This document shows positions 33,160 through 41,451 of a DNA stretch of 64,000 nucleotides, piece by piece. Under the pieces are notes generated by a model. The model worked only from the letters and a program-made list of their open reading frames with translations, did no database searches and was not told the origin of the DNA. Source of the stretch: Sphingobium sp. (GTDB lineage Bacteria > Pseudomonadota > Alphaproteobacteria > Sphingomonadales > Sphingomonadaceae). The stretch lies in assembly GCA_003248935.1 (NCBI GenBank), contig QFQF01000002.1:179454-243453 (forward strand), given 5' to 3'. Positions within the stretch are counted from its first letter, which is position 1, and each line of letters opens with the position of its first letter. The position numbers were made by a program, and so were the translations under genes.

Positions 33160-34641
33160 TCAGGCAGCCTTCGCGAGGAAATCCTCCAGTTTCTCGCCCT
33201 TTTCGTCGCCCAGTGCCATCGTGCACGCCTCCGCCAGCCATGCGGCGTTCCTGCTATCCTTCGGACGCGTCAGGAAGGCTTCGCGGACGGCCGTGAAATT
33301 GCGGACACCGCGCTCGAACGTGTCGCCATAGCCCTTGATCAGGCGCTGGCAGCGTATCCATTCGACGGCCAGTGCATTGTCTTCGGCGACCGCTTCCTCG
33401 GCCAGTTCCAGCCATTGTTCGATCCTGTGCTGTTCCTCGGCATAGCGGATCGTGCGGCGCCGGAACCCCCGGAATTTCGCCACGAGCCGGAGCATCAGGA
33501 ACCAGCGCAGGCTGGTGGTGCGGACATGGCGGCCTTCGGTGAAGAAGGGCGCGAGCATCTTCGCGATCACGCCGTCACCCAGCAGCAACCGGCCGAGCGG
33601 CGCGGGCAAGGTCTCGCCGATTTCCTGAAGGCGCGGGTGCATGAACTCGGTGACGTCTAGGATCTGGCCGTCGCGTGCCTTCACCTCCGACTTGACGCGC
33701 GCGATGCGGCTGGCCCGCGTCTTGAGGTCGGCAACCCGGATGGTGTCGTCATAGCTCATCCACAGGGCCAGATGACGGGCGGTTTCGCTGGTCAGCAGAT
33801 GGGGCGGCTGGTCGAGCACGGCGATCCGTTCCAGCCGGTCGAGGTAGAGCGTGGCATAGTCGGCGTCCTGATAGTCCATCAGCCGCTGGATGCCGTGAAG
33901 CGCGTTGATGAGCGCGCCGGCGGGCAGCACCCGGCGGGCGCGGGCATCGAGGACGCGTCCCTTGTCCGTGGTGGGAACGGGAAGTGGATGCGCTTCCTCG
34001 ACGGGAAGGGTGACTGCGCCCTGCGCCGCACGATAGCCTTCGTCGAAGCCCTTGAGGTTGCTGGGAACGGCAATGCCGCTGTCCTTGATCGCCTGTTCGA
34101 AGGTTTCGCGGGGGAAAGGAAGGGCTTCGCTGCCGCCGAGCGCGCCGAACATGATGGCGCTGATGACGCTGCTTGCCCGCTCGGTGGCCGCCTCCATGTC
34201 GAAGCCGATGAAACGCTTCGATCGCTGTCCCGCGGCCTCGACGATGCGGTCGCTGCTGCCGCGTCCATCACCCATCGCCGACTTTTCGGAAATGGCGTAG
34301 ATGCGGTGTGTGGACCCGATGAGCGTCGTACGATCGGCGGTGGAAAAGCCGCGCAGCAGTGCGCGCCCGGTTTCCATCAGTTCCGACGCGATGACGATGT
34401 CGACATCGCCGGGCATCGGCATCTGCGCCATGACCGGCAGACGGCCGTCAGCGTCCGGAAGGGCCAGTTCCACATAATAGACGGTCGATCCGGTGCGCTG
34501 TGCGACGCCCGGCACCGACGTGCCCTGCGCCAGCCAGCCGTGGTGGCGAGCCACCTCCTGAATCCATTCCGCCAGCACGCCGCCCCCCTGTCCGCCGAGG
34601 GCCAGAATGGCGATGCTGATGTGATTGCGATCGACGGTCAT
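33160..34641 (-). CDS. iorB: Indolepyruvate/2-oxoacid oxidoreductase, beta-type subunit (IorB-like)
   Basis: The 493-residue protein has an N-terminal 2-oxoacid oxidoreductase gamma-type domain (ILALGGQGGGVLAEWI, then QGTSVPGVAQRTGSTVYY). A long C-terminal extension characteristic of the aerobic IorB-like proteins follows. With IorA it converts a 2-oxo acid plus CoA into an acyl-CoA, CO2 and low-potential electrons. It begins 17 bp after iorA. In this context, next to an isatin-hydrolase-like gene, isatinate (2-aminophenylglyoxylate) is an attractive substrate, giving 2-aminobenzoyl-CoA; indole-3-pyruvate is the textbook alternative. Confidence 0.88.
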   Translation of the reverse strand: MTVDRNHISIAILALGGQGGGVLAEWIQEVARHHGWLAQGTSVPGVAQRTGSTVYYVELALPDADGRLPVMAQMPMPGDVDIVIASELMETGRALLRGFSTADRTTLIGSTHRIYAISEKSAMGDGRGSSDRIVEAAGQRSKRFIGFDMEAATERASSVISAIMFGALGGSEALPFPRETFEQAIKDSGIAVPSNLKGFDEGYRAAQGAVTLPVEEAHPLPVPTTDKGRVLDARARRVLPAGALINALHGIQRLMDYQDADYATLYLDRLERIAVLDQPPHLLTSETARHLALWMSYDDTIRVADLKTRASRIARVKSEVKARDGQILDVTEFMHPRLQEIGETLPAPLGRLLLGDGVIAKMLAPFFTEGRHVRTTSLRWFLMLRLVAKFRGFRRRTIRYAEEQHRIEQWLELAEEAVAEDNALAVEWIRCQRLIKGYGDTFERGVRNFTAVREAFLTRPKDSRNAAWLAEACTMALGDEKGEKLEDFLAKAA

Positions 34642-34658
34642 GTGGATGTTCCCAGAAT

Positions 34659-36788
34659 TCAGAAGGCGCGGGCAAGGCGGGCGCGGTCATCGCGCCGCTG
34701 GAGCCAGCCGATCATCGCCTGACGCATTTTCGTGGCGACCTTTTCCAACCGGCCCGGATTGCTGACGATGCTGGCGCGATAGAAGCTCGGGCACAGGACC
34801 GCGGCATGGCTGACCTCACCGCACAGGCCGCAGCCGACGCAGCTGTTCTCGACGTGAGCGACCGGATCCTGCCGCAGCGGGTCGGGATTGGGCTTGATCG
34901 ACAATGACGGGCAGCCGGACAGGCGGATGCAGCTGTGGTCGCCGGTGCAGGTGTCGCTGTCAACGCCGAACCGCTCGCGCACGACGCGCTGGCCGTCCTT
35001 CAGCGCCCGCGACTGCTCCCGCTTCACCCGTCGCTGCTTGTTGAGCATGCATTCCGACTGGGCGACGATGACCTTGGGCCCTTTCTCGCCGGTGGTCATC
35101 GCTTCGCGCAGCGTGTCGCGCATCCGCTTGATGTCATAGGTACGATACAGCGTCCGGACCCAGTCGCCGCCGATGCCGCGCACCGCTTTCTCGATCGGGT
35201 GGTTGGTCGCGCGTTCCTTGTTGTGCGCGCGGGAGGACAGGATGTCCTGTCCGCCGGTCGCCGCCGAATAGCCGTTGTCGATGATGACGGTGACGGTATC
35301 GTCCTTGTTGAACACGGCATTGCCGATGCCGGACGTCAGCCCGTTGTGCCAGAAGCCGCCGTCGCCCATGATCGCGATGGCTCGCTTGTCCTTGGGCTTG
35401 AACGCCGATGCGCCTGCGGCTCCCAGGCCGTAGCCCATGGTCGTGTTGCCGATGTTGAAGGGCGGCAGGATGGAAAACAGATGGCAGCCGATGTCGGCCG
35501 ACACATGGGTCGGGCCGAGTTCCCGCTCGACCAGCTTCATCGCGGTGAAGATCGGGCGTTCCGGACAGCCGGTGCAGAAGCCTGCCGGGCGCTGCGGAAT
35601 CTGGGCCGCGACCGGCGCGGGCAGCGGATTCTCCGCCGTCTCCTGCGGCGCGATGGCGGGGACATACTGGCGCAGGAACTTCGCGATGCCGTCGCGAACC
35701 ACCTGCGCGCTGTATTCGCCCGCACGTGGCATCACGTCCTTGCCGACGATTCGACAATGGATGTCTGCGCGGCGGACCAGCGTATTCAATTCGTGCTCGA
35801 TGAACTCGGGCTGGCCTTCCTCCAGAACCAGCACCGCCTGCTTGCCCGCGCAGAAGGCAGTCATCTCCTCGGGGATCAGGGGATAGGCGACATTCAGGCA
35901 ATAGATCGGCAGGTCGCTGTCGCCGAACGCATTGGAAAGGCCGAGCAGTTCCATCGCCCGGTTGAGGTTGTTGTAGAGGCCGCCCTGAACGATGATGCCG
36001 ATGCCGTGCGCGTCCTTCGGGCCGAACCATTCGTTCAGGCGGTTGTCACGGACATAGGCGATGCCTGCGGGCCAGCGCTTCTCGATTTTCTCCACTTCAT
36101 GGAGGAAATTGGCCGGCGGCAGGACGATGCGGTTGGTGTCGCGGTTCGGCGCCGCGGCGGCGTCCGCGACGGTCATGTGCGGCCGGACATTATCCTTCGC
36201 CACGAACGAACCGGTCATGTGGCAGGAGCGGACCCGCAATTGCAGCATGACCGGGGTGTTCGATGCCTCGGAAAGAGCAAAGCCCTGTTCCACGGCATCT
36301 ACGATGCTCGGCAAATTGGGGCGGGGATCAAGCAGCCACATCTGCGATTTCATCGCGAAGGCGTGGGTGCGCTCCTGCATGATCGAGGAGCCTTCACCAT
36401 AATCCTCGCCGACGATCACCAGCGCGCCGCCGGTCACGCCGCCGGACGCGACGTTGGACAGGGCGTCGGACGCGACGTTCGTGCCGACCACCGATTTCCA
36501 CGCGACCGCGCCGCGCAGCGGATAGTTGACGGAGGCTGCAAGCATGGCCGCCGCCGTCGCCTCCGAAGCCGATGCCTCGAAATGGACGTCGAGGCTTTCG
36601 AGCAGGTCGTTGGCGTCGGCGAACACGTCCATCAGATGGCTGATCGGCGATCCTTGATAGCCGCCGACATAGGCGACGCCCGACTGGAGGAGCGCCTTGG
36701 TCACGGCCAGGATGCCTTCCCCATGGAAGGTTTCCCCCGCGCCCGCCGTCAGTTTCTTTACCTCGGCCTTGAAGCTGCGCTCCGCCAC
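34659..36788 (-). CDS. iorA: Indolepyruvate/2-oxoacid ferredoxin oxidoreductase, alpha-type subunit (IorA-like)
   Basis: The 709-residue protein has the pyrimidine-binding domain (GGYQGSPISHLMD) and the TPP motif GDGGFWHNGLTSGIGNAVF. A C-terminal iron-sulfur region follows with CTGDHSCIRLSGC and CVGCGLCGE. The first cysteine group is spaced C-x5-C-x5-C rather than the classical C-x2-C-x2-C, as seen in aerobic IorA-like proteins. It starts at GTG 36786-36788, four bases after the cyclase gene, with GAGGG upstream. The enzyme is a thiamin-dependent 2-oxo acid:acceptor oxidoreductase forming acyl-CoA. The three-gene operon cyclase-iorA-iorB argues for sequential steps. Confidence 0.92.
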   Translation of the reverse strand: MAERSFKAEVKKLTAGAGETFHGEGILAVTKALLQSGVAYVGGYQGSPISHLMDVFADANDLLESLDVHFEASASEATAAAMLAASVNYPLRGAVAWKSVVGTNVASDALSNVASGGVTGGALVIVGEDYGEGSSIMQERTHAFAMKSQMWLLDPRPNLPSIVDAVEQGFALSEASNTPVMLQLRVRSCHMTGSFVAKDNVRPHMTVADAAAAPNRDTNRIVLPPANFLHEVEKIEKRWPAGIAYVRDNRLNEWFGPKDAHGIGIIVQGGLYNNLNRAMELLGLSNAFGDSDLPIYCLNVAYPLIPEEMTAFCAGKQAVLVLEEGQPEFIEHELNTLVRRADIHCRIVGKDVMPRAGEYSAQVVRDGIAKFLRQYVPAIAPQETAENPLPAPVAAQIPQRPAGFCTGCPERPIFTAMKLVERELGPTHVSADIGCHLFSILPPFNIGNTTMGYGLGAAGASAFKPKDKRAIAIMGDGGFWHNGLTSGIGNAVFNKDDTVTVIIDNGYSAATGGQDILSSRAHNKERATNHPIEKAVRGIGGDWVRTLYRTYDIKRMRDTLREAMTTGEKGPKVIVAQSECMLNKQRRVKREQSRALKDGQRVVRERFGVDSDTCTGDHSCIRLSGCPSLSIKPNPDPLRQDPVAHVENSCVGCGLCGEVSHAAVLCPSFYRASIVSNPGRLEKVATKMRQAMIGWLQRRDDRARLARAF

Positions 36789-36792
36789 CCGA

Positions 36793-37575
36793 TCAGCCCT
36801 CCACCAGCGCGAGGACGCGCAGCGGACTACCCGAACCTTCCCGGATCTTGAGCGGCGGGCAGATCAGGATCGCGCCCGTCGGCGGCAGCTTGTCGAGGTT
36901 TTCCAGACACTGGAGCCCGTAACGCCCGGCGCCGTGCAACAGCGTGTGAGCCGGGTAGGGGGGGGTGAGCAGATGTGCCTGGCCGGCATCGGTGCCGATC
37001 GTCTCGACGCCGAAGCCCAGGACATTGCGCTCATCGATCAGGTAGCGGATCGCCTCGGTCGAAGGGCCGGGCGTATGCGCGCCGTCCGCTTTCCGGTTGG
37101 TGTAGCCGTCCTTGTCCCGCTTCGACCAGTCCGTGCGGAACAGCACCCAGCTTTGCGACGGGATCAGGCCGTGTTTCGCTTCCCAGGTTTCGATATGCTC
37201 GGCCGTCAGCAGGAAGTCGGCGTCGGCGGCGCATTCGGCCGAGAAGTCGAGCACCACGGCGGGCGCGACGAAGCTCTTCGCCGGTACCTTGTCGACGCTG
37301 TTGTCGGCCAGATCCTTGCCGCTCACCCAGTGCACCGGGGCATCGAAATGGGTGCCGGTATGCTCGCCGACGGTGAAATTGTTCCAGTGCCAGGCGACGC
37401 CCCTGTCGTCGTAGCGTGAAATTTCCTCCCGGGAGAAAGCGGCGGTCTGTCCGAACGGTTCGGGCAGGACGAGCAGCGGCGTATCCTCAGACAATGTCTG
37501 GGTAAGATCGACAACCTTTACGGAACCGGTGGCCAAGGCCCCCGCCAACTCACTGAGAATTTCGATGCTGGACAT
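36793..37575 (-). CDS. Cyclase-family hydrolase, candidate isatin hydrolase
   Basis: The 260-residue protein has the metal-binding motif of the kynurenine formamidase/isatin hydrolase (cyclase) family, GEHTGTHFDAPVHW, and a second conserved stretch GVETIGTDAGQAH. These manganese or zinc enzymes open cyclic amides or formamides. As the first gene of an operon with iorA and iorB and divergent from a MarR gene, hydrolysis of isatin to isatinate is the role that best links to its neighbours (inference). N-formylkynurenine is the main alternative, but no tryptophan dioxygenase or kynureninase gene is in the window. Confidence 0.85.
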   Translation of the reverse strand: MSSIEILSELAGALATGSVKVVDLTQTLSEDTPLLVLPEPFGQTAAFSREEISRYDDRGVAWHWNNFTVGEHTGTHFDAPVHWVSGKDLADNSVDKVPAKSFVAPAVVLDFSAECAADADFLLTAEHIETWEAKHGLIPSQSWVLFRTDWSKRDKDGYTNRKADGAHTPGPSTEAIRYLIDERNVLGFGVETIGTDAGQAHLLTPPYPAHTLLHGAGRYGLQCLENLDKLPPTGAILICPPLKIREGSGSPLRVLALVEG

Positions 37576-37616
37576 AGACCCTCCCTCGGACCATCTACCG
37601 GAAGGCTATTGGATTA

Positions 37617-37632
37617 ACTTGCAAATGCAAGT
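37617..37632. promoter_or_regulatory. MarR-type palindrome between the cyclase operon and its MarR gene (motif A)
   Basis: ACTTGCAAATGCAAGT is a 16-bp palindrome broken only at its central pair. It lies 41 bp before the cyclase start and 30 bp before the MarR start, the usual place for a divergent autoregulated operator. Related sequences occur at 38144-38159 and 49112-49127. Confidence 0.7.
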
Positions 37633-37662
37633 AAAATCGCATCGATTTCGCGGGAGCATGTT

Positions 37663-38127
37663 TTGGCTGAGGATTTGCGCGCCTTTGGTGATCCGGGCTC
37701 GGATGAATTCCGCGTCGATGCCTATCCCTTCTATCTGCTGAACCGCGCGGTCAGCCGGTACAACGTGGTCATCGAGTCGGTGTTGCGCGGTATTGGCCTC
37801 GACATACCGTCCTGGCGGGTGCTGATGATCCTTGGGGAAGCGGAGCCTCTGCCCATCGCGCAGGTCGCGAAGTCGGCGGTGATCAACATCTCGACGATGA
37901 TGCGAATCGTGGAGCGCATGCAGAAGGCGGGCCTGATCGAAACGGCGCCCAGCGCATCCGACGGGCGGGTGACGGAACTGCTGCTTACGACAACGGGGAA
38001 GGACAGGCTGGCGATCGCGCGCACAACGACGGCCCCTGTGTATCACAAGCTGATACGCGGATTTTCGGCGACGGATTTTCGTCGCCTCCTCGACCTGCTC
38101 GGCCGGCTGCACGACAACCTCGAATAG
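37663..38127 (+). CDS. MarR-family regulator 1 of the aromatic locus
   Basis: The 154-residue protein is a MarR winged-helix regulator: YPFYLLNRAVSRYN, PSWRVLMILGE, the helix-turn-helix around VAKSAVINISTMMRIVERM, and the wing ETAPSASDGRVTELLLT. The start is TTG 37663 with GGGAG upstream. MarR repressors are known to control iad-type auxin catabolism, which suits this locus. It is divergent from cyclase-iorA-iorB with motif A between, and is followed on its own strand by the FAD/OYE hydroxylase gene. An aryl-CoA or indole-derived ligand is likely (inference). Confidence 0.87.
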   Translation: MAEDLRAFGDPGSDEFRVDAYPFYLLNRAVSRYNVVIESVLRGIGLDIPSWRVLMILGEAEPLPIAQVAKSAVINISTMMRIVERMQKAGLIETAPSASDGRVTELLLTTTGKDRLAIARTTTAPVYHKLIRGFSATDFRRLLDLLGRLHDNLE

Positions 38128-38143
38128 GGGTGGAAGGAAATTT

Positions 38144-38180
38144 GCTTGCGGATGCAATAAAATGCTTTAGGCTTAAAGCA
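38144..38180. promoter_or_regulatory. Composite regulatory site with motifs A and B
   Basis: GCTTGCGGATGCAATA (38144-38159) shares 11 of 16 bases with motif A. Five bases on, GCTTTAGGCTTAAAGC (38164-38179) is a palindrome with seven of eight pairs intact (motif B). Motif B extends one more pair to 38163-38180. Both lie between the first MarR gene and the hydroxylase start at 38196. The core TAGGCTT recurs before the second MarR gene and at two more promoters. Confidence 0.6.
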
Positions 38181-38195
38181 AATGGGAGATTGTTG

Positions 38196-40496
38196 ATGCG
38201 TATTGCATGTCTGGGTGGCGGGCCGGCCGGCATCTATTTTGCGATTTCGATGAAGCTGCGGAATCCGGAGCATGACGTCCATGTGTTCGAGCGGAACCGC
38301 AGCGGCGACACATTCGGCTGGGGTGTCGTCTTTTCCGACCAGACCCTGTCCAATCTGGCGGAGAATGATCCGGCAAGCGCGGCGACCATCTCCGCCAGCT
38401 TCGCCCACTGGGACGATATCGAGGTCAATGTATCGGGCCAGTCTGTGGTTTCGTCAGGTCACGGCTTTATCGGCATCGGCAGGAAGCGGTTGCTCCAGAT
38501 ATTGCAGGACCGTGCACGGGAACTGGGTGTCGCCATGCATTTCGAGACGGAGTTCAGTGCGGACCTTTCGCACTTCGCCGATTTCGACCTGATCGTCGCT
38601 GCCGACGGCGTGAACAGTCAGGTGCGGACCGCGAATGCGGAAAAGTTCGGCGTCGATATCCAGACCCGTCGCAACAGGTTCAGCTGGCTCGGCACGACGA
38701 AGCTGTTCGATGCGTTCGCCTTTCTGTTCGAGAAGACCGAGGCGGGCTGGATATGGGCGCATGCGTATCGGTTCGACGAGACCCATTCGACGTTCATCGT
38801 CGAGTGCGCGCCCGAGACGTGGGAGGCGCTTGGTCTCGACAGCATGGAGCAGGCCGATTCCGTTGCCCTGTGCGAACGTATCTTCGCCCGGCATCTCGAT
38901 GGACACGGCCTGATTTCCAACGCAACGCATCTGCGCGGTTCGGCGGCATGGATCAATTTTCGCCGGGTATTGTGCCGTCAGTGGTCATTCGACAACGTCG
39001 TGCTACTTGGCGATGCGGCTCATACGGCGCATTTCTCGATCGGCTCGGGTACAAAACTGGCGCTTGAGGATGCGATCAAGCTTGCGCAGGTGCTGGACCG
39101 GCCGGGCCTTGATGACCGCACGGCGCTTGCCGCCGCGCTCGCGGACTATCAGGCTGAGCGCCATGTCGAGGTTTTGAAGATCCAGAACAGTGCCCGCAAT
39201 TCGACCGAGTGGTTCGAGACGCTCGACCGTTATCTCGATTTCGACCTGTCGCAATTCGCCTACTCGCTGATGACGCGCAGCCAGCGTGTCAGTCATGAAA
39301 ATCTGCGGCTGCGCGATCGCGCCTGGCTGGAGGGGGTGGAGCGCTGGTTCTGGTCCGGCAATCGTGAATTGAACCGGCCGGTCCAGCCGCTGTTCACGCC
39401 GTTTGCGTTGCGGGAACTGACACTGCCCAACCGCGTGGTCGTCCCGCCGATGCTGACCTACTCGGCGGATGCCGACGGAAACGCCACGGATTTTCACGCC
39501 GTCCATTATGGCGGGCGGGCATTGGGCGGCGCGGGGCTGGTCATGACGGAGATGCTCGCCGTGGCGCCGGAGGGGCGTGCAACCCCGACATGCCCGGGCC
39601 TGTATGACGATGCGCATGTCGCGCGCTGGCGCGCCATCAATGATTTCGCTCATCGCCACAGCGCTGCCCGCACCTGCGCACAGATCGGCCATGCCGGCGC
39701 GCGCGCATCCTGTCGCGCGCCGGATGAGGGATACGACGTACCGCTTGGCGAACCATGGACGATCCTGTCGGCATCTGCACGCCCGTGGAAAGCGGGCGGG
39801 ATCGTCCCGCAGGAAATGACCGAGGCGGACATGCATCGCATCCGCAACGCCTTCGTGGCTGCGGCCCTGCGCGCCGAGGAAGCGGGCTTCGATATGCTGG
39901 AGGTCCAGGCTGGTCACGGCTTCCTGCTGTCCAGCTTCATCACGCCGGTCATGAACCATCGGTCGGACGAGTATGGCGGATCGCTCGACAACCGCCTGCG
40001 CTATCCACTCGACGTGATCGCGACGGTGCGGGCGGCATGGCCCGCGCACAAGCCGCTCGCGGTGCGATTGTCGGCCAATGACTGGGTCGGTGACGCAGGC
40101 GTCACGCCGGCTGACGCGGTCGAGATCGCACGGCGCCTGAAAGCCGTCGGCGTCGACCTGATCGACGTGTCGGCAGGGGAAACCGCGCCGGAAGCGCGTC
40201 CCGTCTACGGCCGGATGTTCCAGACGCCCTTTGCCGACCAGATCAGGAACGAGGCGATGGTGCCGGTCGTCGCGGTGGGCAATATCGTCGATGCCGATCA
40301 GGGGAACTCGATCCTGGTGGCGGGCCGCGCCGACCTTGTCGCGCTCGGACGCCCGCATCTGGCCGACCCTGTGTGGACGCTGCGTGCCGCGGCGCAGGCC
40401 GGGGATCAGAGCCAGTTTGTGCCGCCGCCCTATCGCCTGGGCCAGCAGCAGGCCCTGAGGAACGCATCCTCTCGCGTCGAATTAGGGCAAGCCTAA
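38196..40496 (+). CDS. Bifunctional aryl-CoA hydroxylase: FAD monooxygenase fused to old-yellow-enzyme domain
   Basis: The 766-residue protein joins two enzymes. Residues 1-390 are a class A flavin monooxygenase (IACLGGGPAGIYFAISMKL, and GDAAHTAHFSIGSGTKLALE near residue 270). Residues from about 395 to 750 are an old-yellow-enzyme/NADH:flavin oxidoreductase (IGHAGARAS, GHGFLLSSFITPVMNHRSDE). This architecture is that of 2-aminobenzoyl-CoA monooxygenase/reductase and salicylyl-CoA 5-hydroxylase. ATG 38196 follows GGGAG and gives the FAD motif at once. With IorAB upstream and a thioesterase and gentisate-type dioxygenase downstream, 5-hydroxylation of 2-aminobenzoyl-CoA is favoured (inference). 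The alternative is the dearomatising reductase mode. Confidence 0.92.
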   Translation: MRIACLGGGPAGIYFAISMKLRNPEHDVHVFERNRSGDTFGWGVVFSDQTLSNLAENDPASAATISASFAHWDDIEVNVSGQSVVSSGHGFIGIGRKRLLQILQDRARELGVAMHFETEFSADLSHFADFDLIVAADGVNSQVRTANAEKFGVDIQTRRNRFSWLGTTKLFDAFAFLFEKTEAGWIWAHAYRFDETHSTFIVECAPETWEALGLDSMEQADSVALCERIFARHLDGHGLISNATHLRGSAAWINFRRVLCRQWSFDNVVLLGDAAHTAHFSIGSGTKLALEDAIKLAQVLDRPGLDDRTALAAALADYQAERHVEVLKIQNSARNSTEWFETLDRYLDFDLSQFAYSLMTRSQRVSHENLRLRDRAWLEGVERWFWSGNRELNRPVQPLFTPFALRELTLPNRVVVPPMLTYSADADGNATDFHAVHYGGRALGGAGLVMTEMLAVAPEGRATPTCPGLYDDAHVARWRAINDFAHRHSAARTCAQIGHAGARASCRAPDEGYDVPLGEPWTILSASARPWKAGGIVPQEMTEADMHRIRNAFVAAALRAEEAGFDMLEVQAGHGFLLSSFITPVMNHRSDEYGGSLDNRLRYPLDVIATVRAAWPAHKPLAVRLSANDWVGDAGVTPADAVEIARRLKAVGVDLIDVSAGETAPEARPVYGRMFQTPFADQIRNEAMVPVVAVGNIVDADQGNSILVAGRADLVALGRPHLADPVWTLRAAAQAGDQSQFVPPPYRLGQQQALRNASSRVELGQA

Positions 40497-40501
40497 ACTA
40501 T
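40488..40501. promoter_or_regulatory. Motif B copy upstream of the second MarR gene
   Basis: CAAGCCTAAACTAT reads ATAGTTTAGGCTTG on the minus strand, identical over 14 bases to 50796-50809 and sharing TTTAGGCTT with 38166-38174. It overlaps the end of the hydroxylase gene and lies 36 bp before the MarR start at 40538, which suits autoregulation. Confidence 0.55.
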
Positions 40502-40537
40502 TTCCCTTTCATTCCGTGACCGATAAGGGGAGGGGGA

Positions 40538-41017
40538 ATGAACGGGGAAATCATCATGGTGGAGGCAGCTGTTTCCGGGGCGCTGGATCTGCGTTTGTGG
40601 GTCCGATTGCTGGGTTGTGCGAAGATTATCGAGAAGCGGTTGCGGCGGAATTTTCAGGAGCAGTTCGATACGACGTTGCCGCGCTTCGACGTGATGGCGT
40701 CGCTCGACAGGGCACCGGAAGGACAGAATATGGGAACGCTGTCCCGCGCGCTGCTGGTGTCGAACGGAAACGTCACCTCGATCGTGCGGCAATTGCAGGA
40801 TCAGGGGCTGGTCGTGTCCCGGCCCGACCCGCAGGATGGCCGATCCGCGATCGTCTCCCTGACTGCGTCGGGCAAGGCCCATTTTGCGGAACTGGCGGCC
40901 GCGCATCATGTCTGGGTTCAGGATGCCCTGCGCGATTTTCCTGTCGACCAGCAGGAGCAACTGCTGGTGCTGCTGACGCAACTCAAATCGTCGCTTTCAA
41001 AAGGTTTGCAGGCATGA
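40538..41017 (+). CDS. MarR-family regulator 2 of the aromatic locus
   Basis: The 159-residue protein is a MarR regulator of the kind seen with aromatic CoA pathways: LWVRLLGCAKIIEKRLRR, TLPRFDVMASLDRAPEG, the recognition region LLVSNGNVTSIVRQLQDQG, and wing SRPDPQDGRSAIVSLT. AGGGGGA lies before the ATG at 40538. Its stop overlaps the thioesterase start by ATGA. The regulator probably senses a CoA thioester of the pathway and binds motif B (inference). It differs clearly from the MarR at 37663, so two separate signals may be read. Confidence 0.87.
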   Translation: MNGEIIMVEAAVSGALDLRLWVRLLGCAKIIEKRLRRNFQEQFDTTLPRFDVMASLDRAPEGQNMGTLSRALLVSNGNVTSIVRQLQDQGLVVSRPDPQDGRSAIVSLTASGKAHFAELAAAHHVWVQDALRDFPVDQQEQLLVLLTQLKSSLSKGLQA

Positions 41018-41430
41018 GCTTCGATACCATGGTGAAGGTGCGGTTCGCGGATGTCGATCCGGCCGGCATCGTTTTCTATCCGCGTTATTTCGAGATGCTG
41101 AACGGCGCCGTCGAGGACTGGTTCGCGCAGGTGCTCGGCCTTGATTTCAAGACCATGCATCTCGACCGGCATCTGGGCGTGCCGACGGTGAAGCTTGAGG
41201 TCGAATTCCTGGCGCCCAGCGAACTGGGTGACGAACTGACGATATCCCTGTCGGTGAAGGACATCGGCCGCAGCAGCTGTGCGATCACGGTGCTGTTCCG
41301 GGGAGAGGACAGGGATCGCCTGCGTGTGCAGGTCGTGCTGGTCTGCATGGATTTGCAGGCGCAGCGAGCCGTGTCCTGGCCAGATTCCGTCAGACAGCGG
41401 ATGGAAAGCGATCTGGCGGCCGCCGGCTGA
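41014..41430 (+). CDS. 4HBT-type acyl-CoA thioesterase
   Basis: The 138-residue hot-dog-fold protein carries the 4-hydroxybenzoyl-CoA thioesterase signature FADVDPAGIVFYPRYFEM, in which the Asp before PAGIVFYP is the catalytic residue. The typical LEVEFLAPSELGDEL follows. It overlaps the second MarR gene by four bases. It most likely hydrolyses the hydroxylated aryl-CoA made by the protein at 38196, giving a free 5-hydroxy acid for the gentisate-type dioxygenase (inference). Convergent with the AraC gene, 21 bp apart. Confidence 0.87.
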   Translation: MSFDTMVKVRFADVDPAGIVFYPRYFEMLNGAVEDWFAQVLGLDFKTMHLDRHLGVPTVKLEVEFLAPSELGDELTISLSVKDIGRSSCAITVLFRGEDRDRLRVQVVLVCMDLQAQRAVSWPDSVRQRMESDLAAAG

Positions 41431-41451
41431 AAATATTGCGGCGCTGAATGT

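Noticed and set aside
34935..36851. 638-codon plus-strand open frame opposite iorA
   Set aside because: The minus strand encodes the TPP and iron-sulfur motifs of IorA; the plus-strand product has no recognisable feature.
36793..37575. Kynurenine formamidase of a tryptophan-to-anthranilate pathway
   Set aside because: No tryptophan 2,3-dioxygenase or kynureninase gene is in the window, while neighbours fit isatin chemistry better; it stays as the alternative.
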